Of a stretch of 64,000 bases of DNA, positions 40,990 through 49,861 are shown one piece after another. The stretch comes from Massilia atriviolacea (lineage in GTDB: Bacteria; Pseudomonadota; Gammaproteobacteria; Burkholderiales; Burkholderiaceae_D). A model generated the notes under the pieces. That model did not search any database, was not told the origin of the DNA, and worked only from the letters and a program-made list of their open reading frames with translations. How positions within the stretch are numbered: position 1 is the stretch's first letter; each line of letters opens with the position of its first letter. The position numbers and the translations under genes are program-made. The stretch is from the NCBI RefSeq assembly GCF_003953935.1, contig NZ_RXLQ01000002.1, forward strand, positions 434,001-498,000, given 5' to 3'.

Positions 40990-41762
40990 CCAGCAGCTAC
41001 GACACGCTGCGCGTGCGCTTCGACGATGACATCTGCTTCGTGCAGATGCATCGGCCCGACTCCGGCAACGCGATCGACAATCGCTTGATCGACGAGCTGG
41101 GCCACGCGCTGGGCGCCTGCGTCGGCCACGCCAAGGTGGTGGTGCTGGAAGGCTTGCCGGAAGCGTTCTGTTCCGGCGCTGACTTCAAGCAAATCCAGAC
41201 CCGCTTCGACGCCGATGGCGGCCAGGGCGGGCAAGACCCGGGGCCGCTGTACGACCTGTGGCACCAGCTCGCCTGTGGCCCGTTCGTGACGGTGGCCCAC
41301 GTGCGCGGGCGTGCCAACGCCGGCGGCATCGGCTTCGTGGCGGCCTGCGACATCGTCCTGAGCGACAGCAAGGCCGTGTACAGCCTGTCCGAACTGCTGT
41401 TCGGGCTGATGCCGGCCTGCGTGCTGCCCTTCCTGATTCGCCGGGTCGGTTTTGCCAAGGCCAACTACATGACCCTGATGACGCAGCCGGTGTCGGCCGC
41501 CCAGGCGATGGAATGGGGCCTGGTCGACGCCTGCGACGACAACAGCGACAACCTGGTGCGCAAGCATCTGTTACGCCTGCGCCGGCTCGGCAAGGATGGC
41601 ATTGCGCGCTACAAGCGCTATTGCGCCGGGCTGGACGATACGCTGGCGGCCGCCAGGCCGAAGGCGCTGGCCGCCAACCTGGACGTGTTCACCGACCCGG
41701 GCAACCTGCACGCCATCGCGCGTTATGTGCGGACCGGCAAATTTCCGTGGGAGGCAGATTGA
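40977..41762 (+). CDS. Enoyl-CoA hydratase-like ECH1 (HMG-ACP dehydratase)
   Basis: 261 residues, crotonase fold with FCSGADFKQI (first oxyanion loop) and GRANAGGIGF (second). By family and place it is the PksH-type enzyme that dehydrates HMG-ACP to 3-methylglutaconyl-ACP. ATG 40977 lies inside the end of the HMG-synthase gene and is the first start before recognisable crotonase sequence. The open frame runs far upstream, but that part is a shadow. The stop and the next ATG share a base (TGATG), so the genes are coupled. Confidence 0.92.
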   Translation: MGVLTSSYDTLRVRFDDDICFVQMHRPDSGNAIDNRLIDELGHALGACVGHAKVVVLEGLPEAFCSGADFKQIQTRFDADGGQGGQDPGPLYDLWHQLACGPFVTVAHVRGRANAGGIGFVAACDIVLSDSKAVYSLSELLFGLMPACVLPFLIRRVGFAKANYMTLMTQPVSAAQAMEWGLVDACDDNSDNLVRKHLLRLRRLGKDGIARYKRYCAGLDDTLAAARPKALAANLDVFTDPGNLHAIARYVRTGKFPWEAD

Positions 41763-42511
41763 TGCTCGAACCCATCGTCGCGGTCAGGGAGCTTGAGGCG
41801 GGCATCGTCCAGGTCACCATGCAGGACCGGGTCAACAAGAACACCTTCACCGACGGGCTGATCGCCGGCCTGACCACGGCCTTCGCCGGCATCGGCGCGC
41901 GCCAGGACTGCAAGGTGGTCATCCTGACCGGCTACGACAGCTATTTTTCCAGCGGCGGCACCCAGGAAGGCTTGCGCGACCTGTCCGAAGGCAAGATGAA
42001 GTTCACCGACAAGGACCTGTACAGCCTGGCGCTGAATTGCCCGATTCCCGTGATCGCGGCAATGCAGGGCCACGGCATCGGCGGCGGCTTCGTGATGGGC
42101 ATGTTCGCCGACTTCGTGATCCTCGCGCGCGAAAGCGTGTACACGGCCAACTTCATGAAATACGGCTTTACGCCCGGCATGGGCTCGACCTTCATCCTGC
42201 CGCAAAAGCTGGGCATCAGCCTGGCCGGCGAAATGATGCTGACCGCCGCCACCTACCGTGGCGAGGAACTGCAAAAGCGCGGCGTGCCGTTTCCGGTGGT
42301 AGCGCGCGACAAGGTGCTGGAGCAGGCGCTGGAACTGGCGCGCTCCCTGGCCGAGAAGCCCAGGTTTTCGCTGGTGACCTTGAAAGACCATCTGGTGCTG
42401 CCGCTGCGAAAACAGCTGGCGGCCTTTATCGAAGACGAGATCGCCATGCACGCGCTGACCTTTCATCAGCCCGAAGTCAGGCAGCGCATCGACGCATTTT
42501 TCGGCAAGTAG
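41762..42511 (+). CDS. Enoyl-CoA hydratase-like ECH2 (methylglutaconyl-ACP decarboxylase)
   Basis: 249 residues, crotonase fold of the PksI type: GYDSYFSSGG, MQGHGIGGG and YGFTPGMGST. It should decarboxylate 3-methylglutaconyl-ACP to the beta-methyl enoyl thioester, completing the branch. It resembles the third crotonase domain of each in-line array in PKS-A and PKS-B, so the cluster carries this activity both free and fused. The ATG overlaps the ECH1 stop. The open frame upstream of this ATG is antisense or out-of-frame noise within ECH1. Confidence 0.92.
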   Translation: MLEPIVAVRELEAGIVQVTMQDRVNKNTFTDGLIAGLTTAFAGIGARQDCKVVILTGYDSYFSSGGTQEGLRDLSEGKMKFTDKDLYSLALNCPIPVIAAMQGHGIGGGFVMGMFADFVILARESVYTANFMKYGFTPGMGSTFILPQKLGISLAGEMMLTAATYRGEELQKRGVPFPVVARDKVLEQALELARSLAEKPRFSLVTLKDHLVLPLRKQLAAFIEDEIAMHALTFHQPEVRQRIDAFFGK

Positions 42512-42532
42512 TTCATTCAACAGGAGAGTATT

Positions 42533-42772
42533 GTGAGCAAAGACCGCATTTACGAGATCATCGTCGGCCATACGCGCGAGGTGGTGCCCAGCCTGGACGG
42601 CCACCCGTTCCAGCAGACCGATTCGCTCAAGGCGCTGGGCGCCAATTCGATCGACCGCGCCGACATCATCATGATGACGCTGGAATCGCTGGAGCTCGAC
42701 ATTCCCCTGATGCTGCTCGCAAAGGCGGACAACATCGGCGATCTGGCGCGCATGATCCATGAAAAGTCCTAG
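42533..42772 (+). CDS. Free-standing donor acyl carrier protein
   Basis: 79 residues, GTG start after CAGGAGAG. The carrier motif is GANSIDRAD with the phosphopantetheine Ser at 39. In beta-branching cassettes this stand-alone ACP is loaded with malonyl, decarboxylated to acetyl by the partner KS and used by the HMG synthase. The last 14 bases overlap the KS gene. It lacks the Trp flag found on acceptor ACPs, as expected for the donor. Confidence 0.92.
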   Translation: MSKDRIYEIIVGHTREVVPSLDGHPFQQTDSLKALGANSIDRADIIMMTLESLELDIPLMLLAKADNIGDLARMIHEKS

Positions 42773-43997
42773 CGTTTCCGACCTGGTCGTGAGCGGCGTC
42801 GGCGTGACCTCGGCCATCGGCCAGGGGCGGGATGCCTTTCTGGCGGCGCTGATGGGCGGGCGCCACCGTTTCGACATCATGCGCAGGCCTGGGCGCCAGC
42901 GGCCCGGCAATGACGGCGCGGGCTTCATCGGCGCCGAAATCGGCGAGCTGGCCATGCCCGGCGCGATACCGCGCAGCGTGCTGCGCACCGCCTCGCTGTC
43001 GGGGCAGGTGGCGCTGGCGACCCTGCACGAGGCGTGGCTTGACGCCGCGCTGGGCGAAGTGGCGCCGGAGCGGATCGGCCTGATCGTGGGCGGCTCGAAC
43101 GTGCAGCAGCGCGAACTGACCCTGGCGCACGACAACTACCGTGGCCGCGAGCAATTCCTGCGCCCGACCTACGGCATGGCCTTCATGGACAGCGACCTGT
43201 GCGGCATGTGCACGGAGGAATTCGGGATCCGGGGTTTTGCCTACACCGTCGGCGGCGCGTCCGCCAGCGGGCAGCTGGCGGTGATCGAAGCCATGCGGGC
43301 GGTCGAGTCGGGCAGGGTGGACGTGTGCATCGCCATCGGCGCGCTGATGGATCTGTCGTACTGGGAATGCCAGGGTTTCCGCTCGCTGGGCGCGATGGGC
43401 TCGACGGCCTTCGCAAGCGAGCCGGCGCTGGCCTGCCGCCCGTTCGACCGCGACCGCGACGGCTTCATCTTCGGCGAAGCCTGCGGCGCGGTGGTGGTGG
43501 AGCGTGCCGACAGCGCGCGCCGGGTGGACCGGGCGCCGTATGCGCGCCTGGCCGGCTGGGCCATGGCGATGGACGCGCAGCGCAACCCGAATCCCTCGGT
43601 CGAGGGCGAGATGAAGGCGATCAAGGGCGCGCTCGCGGGCGCCGGCCTGTCCCCGCAGGACATCGATTACATCAACCCGCACGGCACCGGCTCGCCGCTT
43701 GGCGACATCACCGAGCTCGAAAGCATCCGCGAATGCCGCCTCGGCCACGCCTGGCTCAACGCCACCAAATCGGTGACCGGCCACGGGCTGAGCGCCGCCG
43801 GCTGCGTGGAACTGATCGCGGTCATGCTGCAAATGAAGGAAGGCCGCCTGCATCCATCCAGGAACCTGGACACGCCGATGGAAACGGCCATGAAATGGGT
43901 CGGAAAAGAAGCGCAGGCGCACACGATCGACAACGCGCTGAACCTGTCCATGGGGTTCGGCGGCGTGAATACCGCAGTGTGCCTGCAACGCTATTGA
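42759..43997 (+). CDS. Decarboxylating ketosynthase (Cys to Ser) of the beta-branching cassette
   Basis: 412 residues with a ketosynthase fold. The nucleophile position reads GGASASG, with Ser168 where a condensing KS has Cys. HGTGSPLGD and KSVTGH retain both His residues. This Ser variant is the known signature of PksF-type enzymes, which decarboxylate malonyl-ACP to acetyl-ACP rather than condense. The start overlaps the donor ACP gene, matching a tight functional pair. Confidence 0.94.
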   Translation: MKSPSVSDLVVSGVGVTSAIGQGRDAFLAALMGGRHRFDIMRRPGRQRPGNDGAGFIGAEIGELAMPGAIPRSVLRTASLSGQVALATLHEAWLDAALGEVAPERIGLIVGGSNVQQRELTLAHDNYRGREQFLRPTYGMAFMDSDLCGMCTEEFGIRGFAYTVGGASASGQLAVIEAMRAVESGRVDVCIAIGALMDLSYWECQGFRSLGAMGSTAFASEPALACRPFDRDRDGFIFGEACGAVVVERADSARRVDRAPYARLAGWAMAMDAQRNPNPSVEGEMKAIKGALAGAGLSPQDIDYINPHGTGSPLGDITELESIRECRLGHAWLNATKSVTGHGLSAAGCVELIAVMLQMKEGRLHPSRNLDTPMETAMKWVGKEAQAHTIDNALNLSMGFGGVNTAVCLQRY

Positions 43998-44030
43998 TGA
44001 ACGCTTGATTTACTTTTTGGAGCCGTATTA

Positions 44031-45164
44031 ATGAAGACCTATATGTTTCCCGGCCAGGGTTCGCAGTCCAAGGAAATGGGCGCCGGCCTGTTCGAGCGCT
44101 ATCCCGAGCTGACGGCCAAGGCCGACCGCATTCTCGGCTATTCGATCGAAGAACTGTGCATGCAGGACCCGCGCGACGAACTCGGGAAAACCCGGTTCAC
44201 CCAGCCGGCGCTGTATGTCGTCAATGCGCTGTCGTATTACAGGAAGCTGGAAGACAGCGGCCAGGCGCCCGACTTTTTGGCCGGCCACAGCCTCGGCGAA
44301 TTCAACGCCCTGCTGGCGGCGGATTGCTTCGATTTCGAGACCGGCCTGAAACTGGTGCAGAAACGCGGCGAGCTGATGGCGCAGGTCGGCAACGGCGCCA
44401 TGGCGGCGGTACTCAATGCGAGCAAGGAAGATATCGAAGGCATTCTGAAGGCCAACGGCATCAGTCAGGTGTATCTGGCCAATTACAATACGCCCTCGCA
44501 GATCGTGCTGTCGGGCTTGTCGGAAGAAATCGCGGCCGTGCAGAAATTTTTCCAGGCCGGGAAGATGCGCTATTACCCGCTGGCGACCAGCGGCGCCTTT
44601 CATTCGGCCTTCATGCAGGACGCGATGGAGAAATTCCGCGACTTCCTGAAAGAATTCACCTTCGCCGCGCCGACGATTCCCGTGATCGCCAACGTGACCG
44701 CCAGGCCGTACCGCGCCGACGCCATGCTCGACACCTTGTCGGCCCAGATCGCCAGCACCGTGCGCTGGTCGGAAAGCATCCAGTACCTGCTGGCCCTGGG
44801 CCGTGCGCGCGGCGCCGCGCCCGTCTTCGAGGAACTGGGCCATGGCGATGTGCTGACCAAGCTGGCCATGACGATCAAGCTGCAGACGCCGGAAACCGTG
44901 CTCGACCAGTTGATCAAGGATGGCCTTGCTGGCGAGGCGGCCGAAGCGCCGGTCTCCGCGCCGATCCAGCTGAACGACGCGCAGGAAAAAATCGCTCACT
45001 GGAAAAAGATGCACCCGATCGGCACCAGGGTCAGGTCGTCGCTGCTCAATCTGGACGATCTGGAAACCCGGACCGATGCCGTGCTGCTGTTCGGGCACCG
45101 GGCGGCGGTCTACCTGAAGGGCTATAACGGCTATTTTGCGCTGGACGAACTGACGCCGATGTGA
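44031..45164 (+). CDS. Trans-acting malonyl-CoA:ACP acyltransferase AT1
   Basis: 377 residues: FPGQGSQ near the start, GHSLGE with nucleophile Ser87, and AFHSAF with His191. It is the canonical malonyl transferase and most likely loads every AT-less module of the three PKS proteins and the donor ACP. The C-terminus continues about 65 residues past the usual FabD length with a tail starting near IGTRVRSS, as I recall in other free trans-ATs. TTTGGAG precedes the ATG. It sits 33 bases after the KS gene. Confidence 0.94.
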   Translation: MKTYMFPGQGSQSKEMGAGLFERYPELTAKADRILGYSIEELCMQDPRDELGKTRFTQPALYVVNALSYYRKLEDSGQAPDFLAGHSLGEFNALLAADCFDFETGLKLVQKRGELMAQVGNGAMAAVLNASKEDIEGILKANGISQVYLANYNTPSQIVLSGLSEEIAAVQKFFQAGKMRYYPLATSGAFHSAFMQDAMEKFRDFLKEFTFAAPTIPVIANVTARPYRADAMLDTLSAQIASTVRWSESIQYLLALGRARGAAPVFEELGHGDVLTKLAMTIKLQTPETVLDQLIKDGLAGEAAEAPVSAPIQLNDAQEKIAHWKKMHPIGTRVRSSLLNLDDLETRTDAVLLFGHRAAVYLKGYNGYFALDELTPM

Positions 45165-45214
45165 CGCCTTGCCCCGTTTTCCGCAACCACGCAGTTCATC
45201 GTAGAGGTGTTCAT

Positions 45215-45508
45215 ATGACAATCGCTCAATATCGTATTTTCGGCATCGGCTCGGATAACGACGATCTTCACTACATCGGCTGGACCCAACGAAGCCTCGA
45301 CGAAGAGAAGGAACAGATTTTCTCGGAGGTGGCGGAAAGCGGCAGCCACGATATCGCCGACTGGGTGAAACAGGCACGCGACGGCGGCCGGATCGACATC
45401 TTCGAAATCGAACTGGCGCCGTCGGCGGAAGACGCCAGGGATTCGGCGAGTTTCTGGTGCGAGTATTACCGCACCCTCGGCATTCACGTCGTGACAGGGC
45501 GTTGTTGA
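45215..45508 (+). CDS. Small GIY-YIG-like protein, probably not a nuclease
   Basis: 97 residues. I do not recognise a known role. The fold hints are an opening strand YRIFGIG, then HYIGWT (20-24), and a C-terminal FWCEYYRTLG (80-89), the pattern seen in short GIY-YIG domains. The usual catalytic Arg six residues after the Thr is Glu30, and the catalytic Glu position near 78 reads Ala. A nuclease is therefore unlikely, and a binding or scaffold role is possible. It sits between the two AT genes, with GAGG before the ATG and only two bases before the next start, so it is co-translated with the cluster. Confidence 0.72.
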   Translation: MTIAQYRIFGIGSDNDDLHYIGWTQRSLDEEKEQIFSEVAESGSHDIADWVKQARDGGRIDIFEIELAPSAEDARDSASFWCEYYRTLGIHVVTGRC

Positions 45509-45510
45509 TC

Positions 45511-46479
45511 ATGACGGCAAACACCGTATTCATGTTTTCCGGCCAGGGGTCGCAGTATTACCAGATGGGGAAACAGCTGTTCGATGCCGATCCGGTATTC
45601 CGCAGCTGGATGACCCGGCTGGACGACCTGGCCTGCAGGATTGCCGGACACCGTATCATCGAGGCGGTGTATGCGGCGCCCAAGTCGGAGGTATTCGACG
45701 CCATCGACTATACCCATGCGGCGATTTTCATGGTCGAATATGCGCTGGCGCAGTGCCTGATCGCGCGCGCAATCGTGCCCGACATGACTCTCGGTTCCAG
45801 CCTCGGTTCGTTCGCGGCGGCGGCCGTGGCAGGGTATATCGAGCCGGAGGACGCGCTGGCGGCCGTGCTGGAACAGGCGGCGGCGTTCGCCGCCTCCTGC
45901 GAGCGCGGCGGCATGATCGCCATCCTGGCCGATCCATCGCTGTACGAAGACGATTTTTTGCGGCGCCACAGCACGCTGGCGGCGATCAATTTCAGCACGC
46001 ATTTTGCGGTATCGGCCGCCCACGCCGATCTTGCCCCCATCGAAGCCGTGCTGCGCCAGCGCGGCATCACTTACCAGCGGCTGGCGGTGTCGTACGCCTT
46101 CCATTCGGCGCGGATCGACCTTGCCGAGGAACAGTTCGCATGGTTCATGAAATCCATCCCGTGCGCCAGCGCAAGGCTGCCGCTGGTGTGCTGCGAGCGC
46201 GGCGCCGCGCTCAAGCAATTGAGCGACGACTACTTCTGGCGCGTGGTGCGCCAGCCGATCCGCTTTCGCGAAGCGATTGCCTCGCTGGAAGGGCAGGGCA
46301 GGCATCGCTACATCGATGTCGGGCCGTCGGGAACGCTGGCCACCTTCGTCAAGTACGCCCTGCCCGACGCATCCGCCTCCACCGCGCACGCGACCCTGAC
46401 GCCGTACGGTCAGGACCTGAACAACCTGGCCAGGCTGGCCAGCGACGCCCACCCACGGAAAATGGAACAGCATGGCTGA
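45511..46479 (+). CDS. Second AT-like enzyme, probable acyl hydrolase (AT2)
   Basis: 322 residues with the acyltransferase fold (FSGQGSQ, AFHSARID). The nucleophile elbow is GSSLGS: Ser97 is kept but the preceding His is Ser96, and the Glu after the second Gly is Ser. Trans-AT clusters often have a second AT-like protein that hydrolyses stalled acyl chains from ACPs (PedC type), which is the best guess here. A second loading AT cannot be excluded. The end overlaps the methyltransferase start by eight bases. Confidence 0.88.
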   Translation: MTANTVFMFSGQGSQYYQMGKQLFDADPVFRSWMTRLDDLACRIAGHRIIEAVYAAPKSEVFDAIDYTHAAIFMVEYALAQCLIARAIVPDMTLGSSLGSFAAAAVAGYIEPEDALAAVLEQAAAFAASCERGGMIAILADPSLYEDDFLRRHSTLAAINFSTHFAVSAAHADLAPIEAVLRQRGITYQRLAVSYAFHSARIDLAEEQFAWFMKSIPCASARLPLVCCERGAALKQLSDDYFWRVVRQPIRFREAIASLEGQGRHRYIDVGPSGTLATFVKYALPDASASTAHATLTPYGQDLNNLARLASDAHPRKMEQHG

Positions 46480-48865
46480 CTGGAATAACGATCTCGGCGA
46501 GGCGCTCGCCTCGGGCGACCCGGCGTTGATGAAAGCCATGCTGGAGCGGGTGCCGAAGGAGGTGCTGGAAAAAGCGCTGCCTTACCTGGCAACGCTGGCC
46601 AAATCGAGCGCGCGCGACGGCAAGCTGGAGGAATCGCTGAGCTACTACGAGCGTCTGCTGCAGGCGGTGCCCGACCATGCCGGCTGGCAGGCCGAACGCG
46701 CGCGCCTGCTGGACAAGCTGGAGCGACGCGCGAGCACGCAGGAAACGCCGCATGTCGAATTGCCCCCAGCGCCACGGGTGAGCTTCGATCCTGCGCTGCT
46801 GGAAGACCCGTCGATGCCGGCGTCGGCCGATGCCTTCCGGGTGGACGGGCTCCGGCAGCACCTGTGGCGCTACAGCGCGCAACTGTCGCCGCGCAATGCC
46901 ATCAGCCGGCTGGGCGATCCCGTCTGGCTGGCCGCGTGGGATGAGGCGTTGGCGGGCTGTGCCGGAGAGCGGGTGCTGTTCCGTGGCAGCGAGCTCGGGG
47001 TTTTCGCCTTGCGCGCGCTGCATCACGGCGCCGCGCATGCGCTGTGCATGGAGACGTCGGCTGTCGATGCGCGCATCGCCACCGGCATGGTGCAGAAGCA
47101 TTTTCTCGGTCCCTGGCATGCGCGCAACGGCGCTGCGATTGCCGGCTGGAGCGAGGAGGAACGGCGCGCCTCGTTCGACGACTTTACGAGTGGCATCGAG
47201 ATTGCCACGGCCGCCAGTGCGCCGGCCATGGCGGCGCGGGGCGACTGTTTTGTGTTTCCGAACATCGATCACAGCCTGCTCGGCACCGGCATCGTCAAGG
47301 CCCTGCGCCAGTATGCGGCCGATGGCAGGGGCGCGCCGGCGCGCGTGCTGCCCGCCAGGGCCAGGGTATTCGCGATGGCGGTCGAGTGGAATTACGCGGG
47401 AACGGACTTTGCGCTGGAACCGGTCAATAAGCTGCGCTGGAGCATGTATCCGCAAGCGCTCGACCTCGGGCCGGAATGCTGGAGCGCGCTGACCGAGCCG
47501 GTGCTGGCGGGCGAGATCGATTTCGAAGATTTTTCCGAGGCCACATGGAATGTGCCGCTGACCGTCACGACGGAAGGCAAGGTCGACGCCATCGTCTACT
47601 GGTTCGAGCTGGAACTGGGCAGTGCGCGCATCGGCAACGCGCCGGGCGGCCCGCTGCGCTGCATCAAGCCGGCCATCCAGTACACCGATCCGATCGCCGT
47701 CGAGCGCGGGACGGCGCTGGCGCTGCGTGCGCACGTGGGCGAAACGCGGCTGCACTTGCGTACCGAGCCCGCCGCGCGCCTGCCGCGCACGCGGGCCCTG
47801 CCGGCCTGGTATGTGCCGATGCTGGCCGACCGCGCGCGCAACGCGGCTTTTCAGGCGGCGCTGGCTGGGCAGCCCGCGACACTGGTTCTCGATATCGGCG
47901 CCGGCTGCGGCCTGCTGTCGATGATGGCGGCGCAGGCGGGCGCCGCGCAGGTGGTCGGCTGCGAAATCGACCCGGCGATTCTTGCAGCGGGCAGGGAGCT
48001 GGTCGCGCGCAACGGTTTCGCGGAGCAAGTCGTGTTGGTCGGCAAGGATTGCCGCAAGCTCAAGGTGCCGGAAGACATGCCCGAGCGCGCAGACCTGGCC
48101 GTGTTCGCACTGTTCGACTGCAGCCTGATCGGCGAAGGCATCCTGCACTTCCTGGCGTACGCGCGCGACCACTTGCTCACGGATAAAGCGCGCTTCGTGC
48201 CTGCCCGGGCGCGCATCCGCGCCATGCTGGTCGAGCACCGCATCGACCGTATCTGGGATATCGACGCCAATCTGCTCAATCCCTACCAGGCGTCGTCCAC
48301 GTTTCTGAACGTCGATGCGGCAACGCTGGACTACCGGGCCTTGAGCGAACCGTTCGATGTGTTTGCGTTCGACTTTGCCAGTGCCGGCCCGCAGCCTGAG
48401 GACAAGCTGCTCTCCGTGCCGGCCACTGCGTCCGGCACGGCCGGTGCGGTGCTGTTCTGGTTCGACCTGGGGATGGGCGAGGGGGACTGGCTGTCGAACG
48501 ATCCCTGCGCCGCCCAGGTGCCGCACTGGAAGCAGGGCCTGCAATACCTGCCGGAAGCGCGCGTCGATGCCGGCCAGACATTGCCGCTGGTGGCCCGGCA
48601 CAACGGCAGCGCCCTGTCGTTCCAGTGGCAGCCGGACGTGCTGCCTGCGCAGGCGTTTTCCAGGCTGCCGCGCTGCGACCCGCGCGGCCTGGCCGCTGGC
48701 GCCGAGCTGGAGCAGCAGACGGGCAGCCTGCTCCAGCACTGCATGCAGAATCCGGACGAATTGGCCAAGGTGGCGCAGATCGCGCAGCGCTTCGCGGTCG
48801 ATCCGGCGGGCTATGAGCTCGATCCCACGATTGCGCAGCGGTTCGCCTCGATGTTCTTGAACTAG
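46472..48865 (+). CDS. Tandem PRMT-like SAM methyltransferase, half degenerate
   Basis: 797 residues. A helical N-terminus (about 1-90, TPR-like) precedes two PRMT7-like halves. The C-terminal half has an intact SAM site (LDIGAGCGLLS, Asp474) and the loop ALFDCSLIGEG. That loop keeps Glu555 but has Ala546 where arginine methyltransferases need the first Glu. The N-terminal half has lost the glycine-rich SAM motif (RGSELG), and its loop reads Pro263 and Thr272 at the two Glu positions. It therefore looks structural. Protein arginine methylation is unlikely; O-methylation of the polyketide is an inference from the operon, where it is the last gene. It ends four bases inside the convergent PPTase gene. 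Confidence 0.82.
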   Translation: MADWNNDLGEALASGDPALMKAMLERVPKEVLEKALPYLATLAKSSARDGKLEESLSYYERLLQAVPDHAGWQAERARLLDKLERRASTQETPHVELPPAPRVSFDPALLEDPSMPASADAFRVDGLRQHLWRYSAQLSPRNAISRLGDPVWLAAWDEALAGCAGERVLFRGSELGVFALRALHHGAAHALCMETSAVDARIATGMVQKHFLGPWHARNGAAIAGWSEEERRASFDDFTSGIEIATAASAPAMAARGDCFVFPNIDHSLLGTGIVKALRQYAADGRGAPARVLPARARVFAMAVEWNYAGTDFALEPVNKLRWSMYPQALDLGPECWSALTEPVLAGEIDFEDFSEATWNVPLTVTTEGKVDAIVYWFELELGSARIGNAPGGPLRCIKPAIQYTDPIAVERGTALALRAHVGETRLHLRTEPAARLPRTRALPAWYVPMLADRARNAAFQAALAGQPATLVLDIGAGCGLLSMMAAQAGAAQVVGCEIDPAILAAGRELVARNGFAEQVVLVGKDCRKLKVPEDMPERADLAVFALFDCSLIGEGILHFLAYARDHLLTDKARFVPARARIRAMLVEHRIDRIWDIDANLLNPYQASSTFLNVDAATLDYRALSEPFDVFAFDFASAGPQPEDKLLSVPATASGTAGAVLFWFDLGMGEGDWLSNDPCAAQVPHWKQGLQYLPEARVDAGQTLPLVARHNGSALSFQWQPDVLPAQAFSRLPRCDPRGLAAGAELEQQTGSLLQHCMQNPDELAKVAQIAQRFAVDPAGYELDPTIAQRFASMFLN

Positions 48866-49689
48866 CGTGGGCCGGCCTTGAGCAGCGTCCATGCGAAGGG
48901 GGCGTCGGACACGGTCGGGATGGCGCTGCGCACGGTCAGCAGCGGCTCCGTGCCGTCCAGGCGCTCGGCGCAGAGCGCGAGCAGGTAGTCCGGGGTCGGC
49001 TGGAATTGCCAGAAGCGCCAGCGCGCGGCATCGTCGCCGAGGTCCGCTTCGATGCGCAGGCCGACCTGGCGCTCGTCCGGGAAGTGGAAGCTGAAGCGGT
49101 CGAGCGGGATCGACAGCCCCATCCCGCGCGCCTTGATATAGGCCTCCTTGAAGGTCCAGTACTCGAAGAAGCGGTCCTGGCGCCGTTCTTGCGGCACTGT
49201 GGCCAGTTCCGCCACTTCGGTCGGCGAGAAGAAGTGTTCGGCGATGCCGCCCGAGACCTGGCGCGTCGTCAGGTTTTCGACATCGACCCCCAGCACCCGG
49301 TCGCGCGTGACGGCCATGGCGATCAGGCCGCGCGTATGCGACAGGTTGAAGCTGAGCGTGCGCGCCTGCGGGTGGGCGTTGGCGATGGCCGGACGCCCGT
49401 AATCGTTGGGGGTGAACGTCCAGTCGGCCGGTGCCAGCGGAGCGTAGCGCGACAGCACGGTGCGCACCAGGGCGCGCGTGGCAAGGTAGCGCAGGCGGTC
49501 GTCCGCAAAATGAAAGCGCAGCTGCTGCGTGCGCTCGGCCTCGTTCAGCAAGGTGAGCAGGGATGAGAGCAGGGCAGGCTCGGCGATCTGTTGGTAAAAC
49601 ACGAGCCAGAGATCGATGTGCCCGGCGTCTAGCGGCAGGCTGGCGCCGGCCGGGGCGCCGCTGGAAAGGCTGAAGCTGCTTGATGTCAT
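48862..49689 (-). CDS. Sfp-type 4'-phosphopantetheinyl transferase
   Basis: 275 residues from the start at 49689. Motifs in order are FNLSHTRG, GVDVEN and WTFKEAYIKA, the three signatures of Sfp/Gsp-type enzymes that install phosphopantetheine on carrier proteins. The gene converges on the methyltransferase, with stops overlapping. The cluster has at least eleven in-line ACPs plus a free ACP, so activation of these is the obvious job. It could also serve other pathways. The frame stays open further upstream, but that part is low-complexity and overlaps the divergent control region. Confidence 0.93.
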   Translation of the reverse strand: MTSSSFSLSSGAPAGASLPLDAGHIDLWLVFYQQIAEPALLSSLLTLLNEAERTQQLRFHFADDRLRYLATRALVRTVLSRYAPLAPADWTFTPNDYGRPAIANAHPQARTLSFNLSHTRGLIAMAVTRDRVLGVDVENLTTRQVSGGIAEHFFSPTEVAELATVPQERRQDRFFEYWTFKEAYIKARGMGLSIPLDRFSFHFPDERQVGLRIEADLGDDAARWRFWQFQPTPDYLLALCAERLDGTEPLLTVRSAIPTVSDAPFAWTLLKAGPR

Positions 49690-49861
49690 CGATTGGCAAC
49701 GCTTTATAGGGCTTGAGGCGGCCCCAAGTCTAGCAGAAGCGGGATCGGGTGTGGTTCCCCAGCAACTGGCGCTGCCGCTCATCTGTCCCTGCATTGATGT
49801 GCATCATAGTGCCTGGGCATCCGTTTCGGTAGCCTCGCCAGATCGGGCGCGGGGGGGCGAC

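Noticed and set aside
46710-46790. AT domain missed inside the PKS genes
   Set aside because: No GHSxG acyltransferase motif was found in any module. The post-KS segments are the usual KS-linker regions, and free ATs are encoded at 44031-46479.
49616-49861. N-terminal extension of the P-type ATPase frame
   Set aside because: It runs antisense through the start of the PPTase gene and shows no family similarity. ATG 49862 has a G-rich ribosome site.
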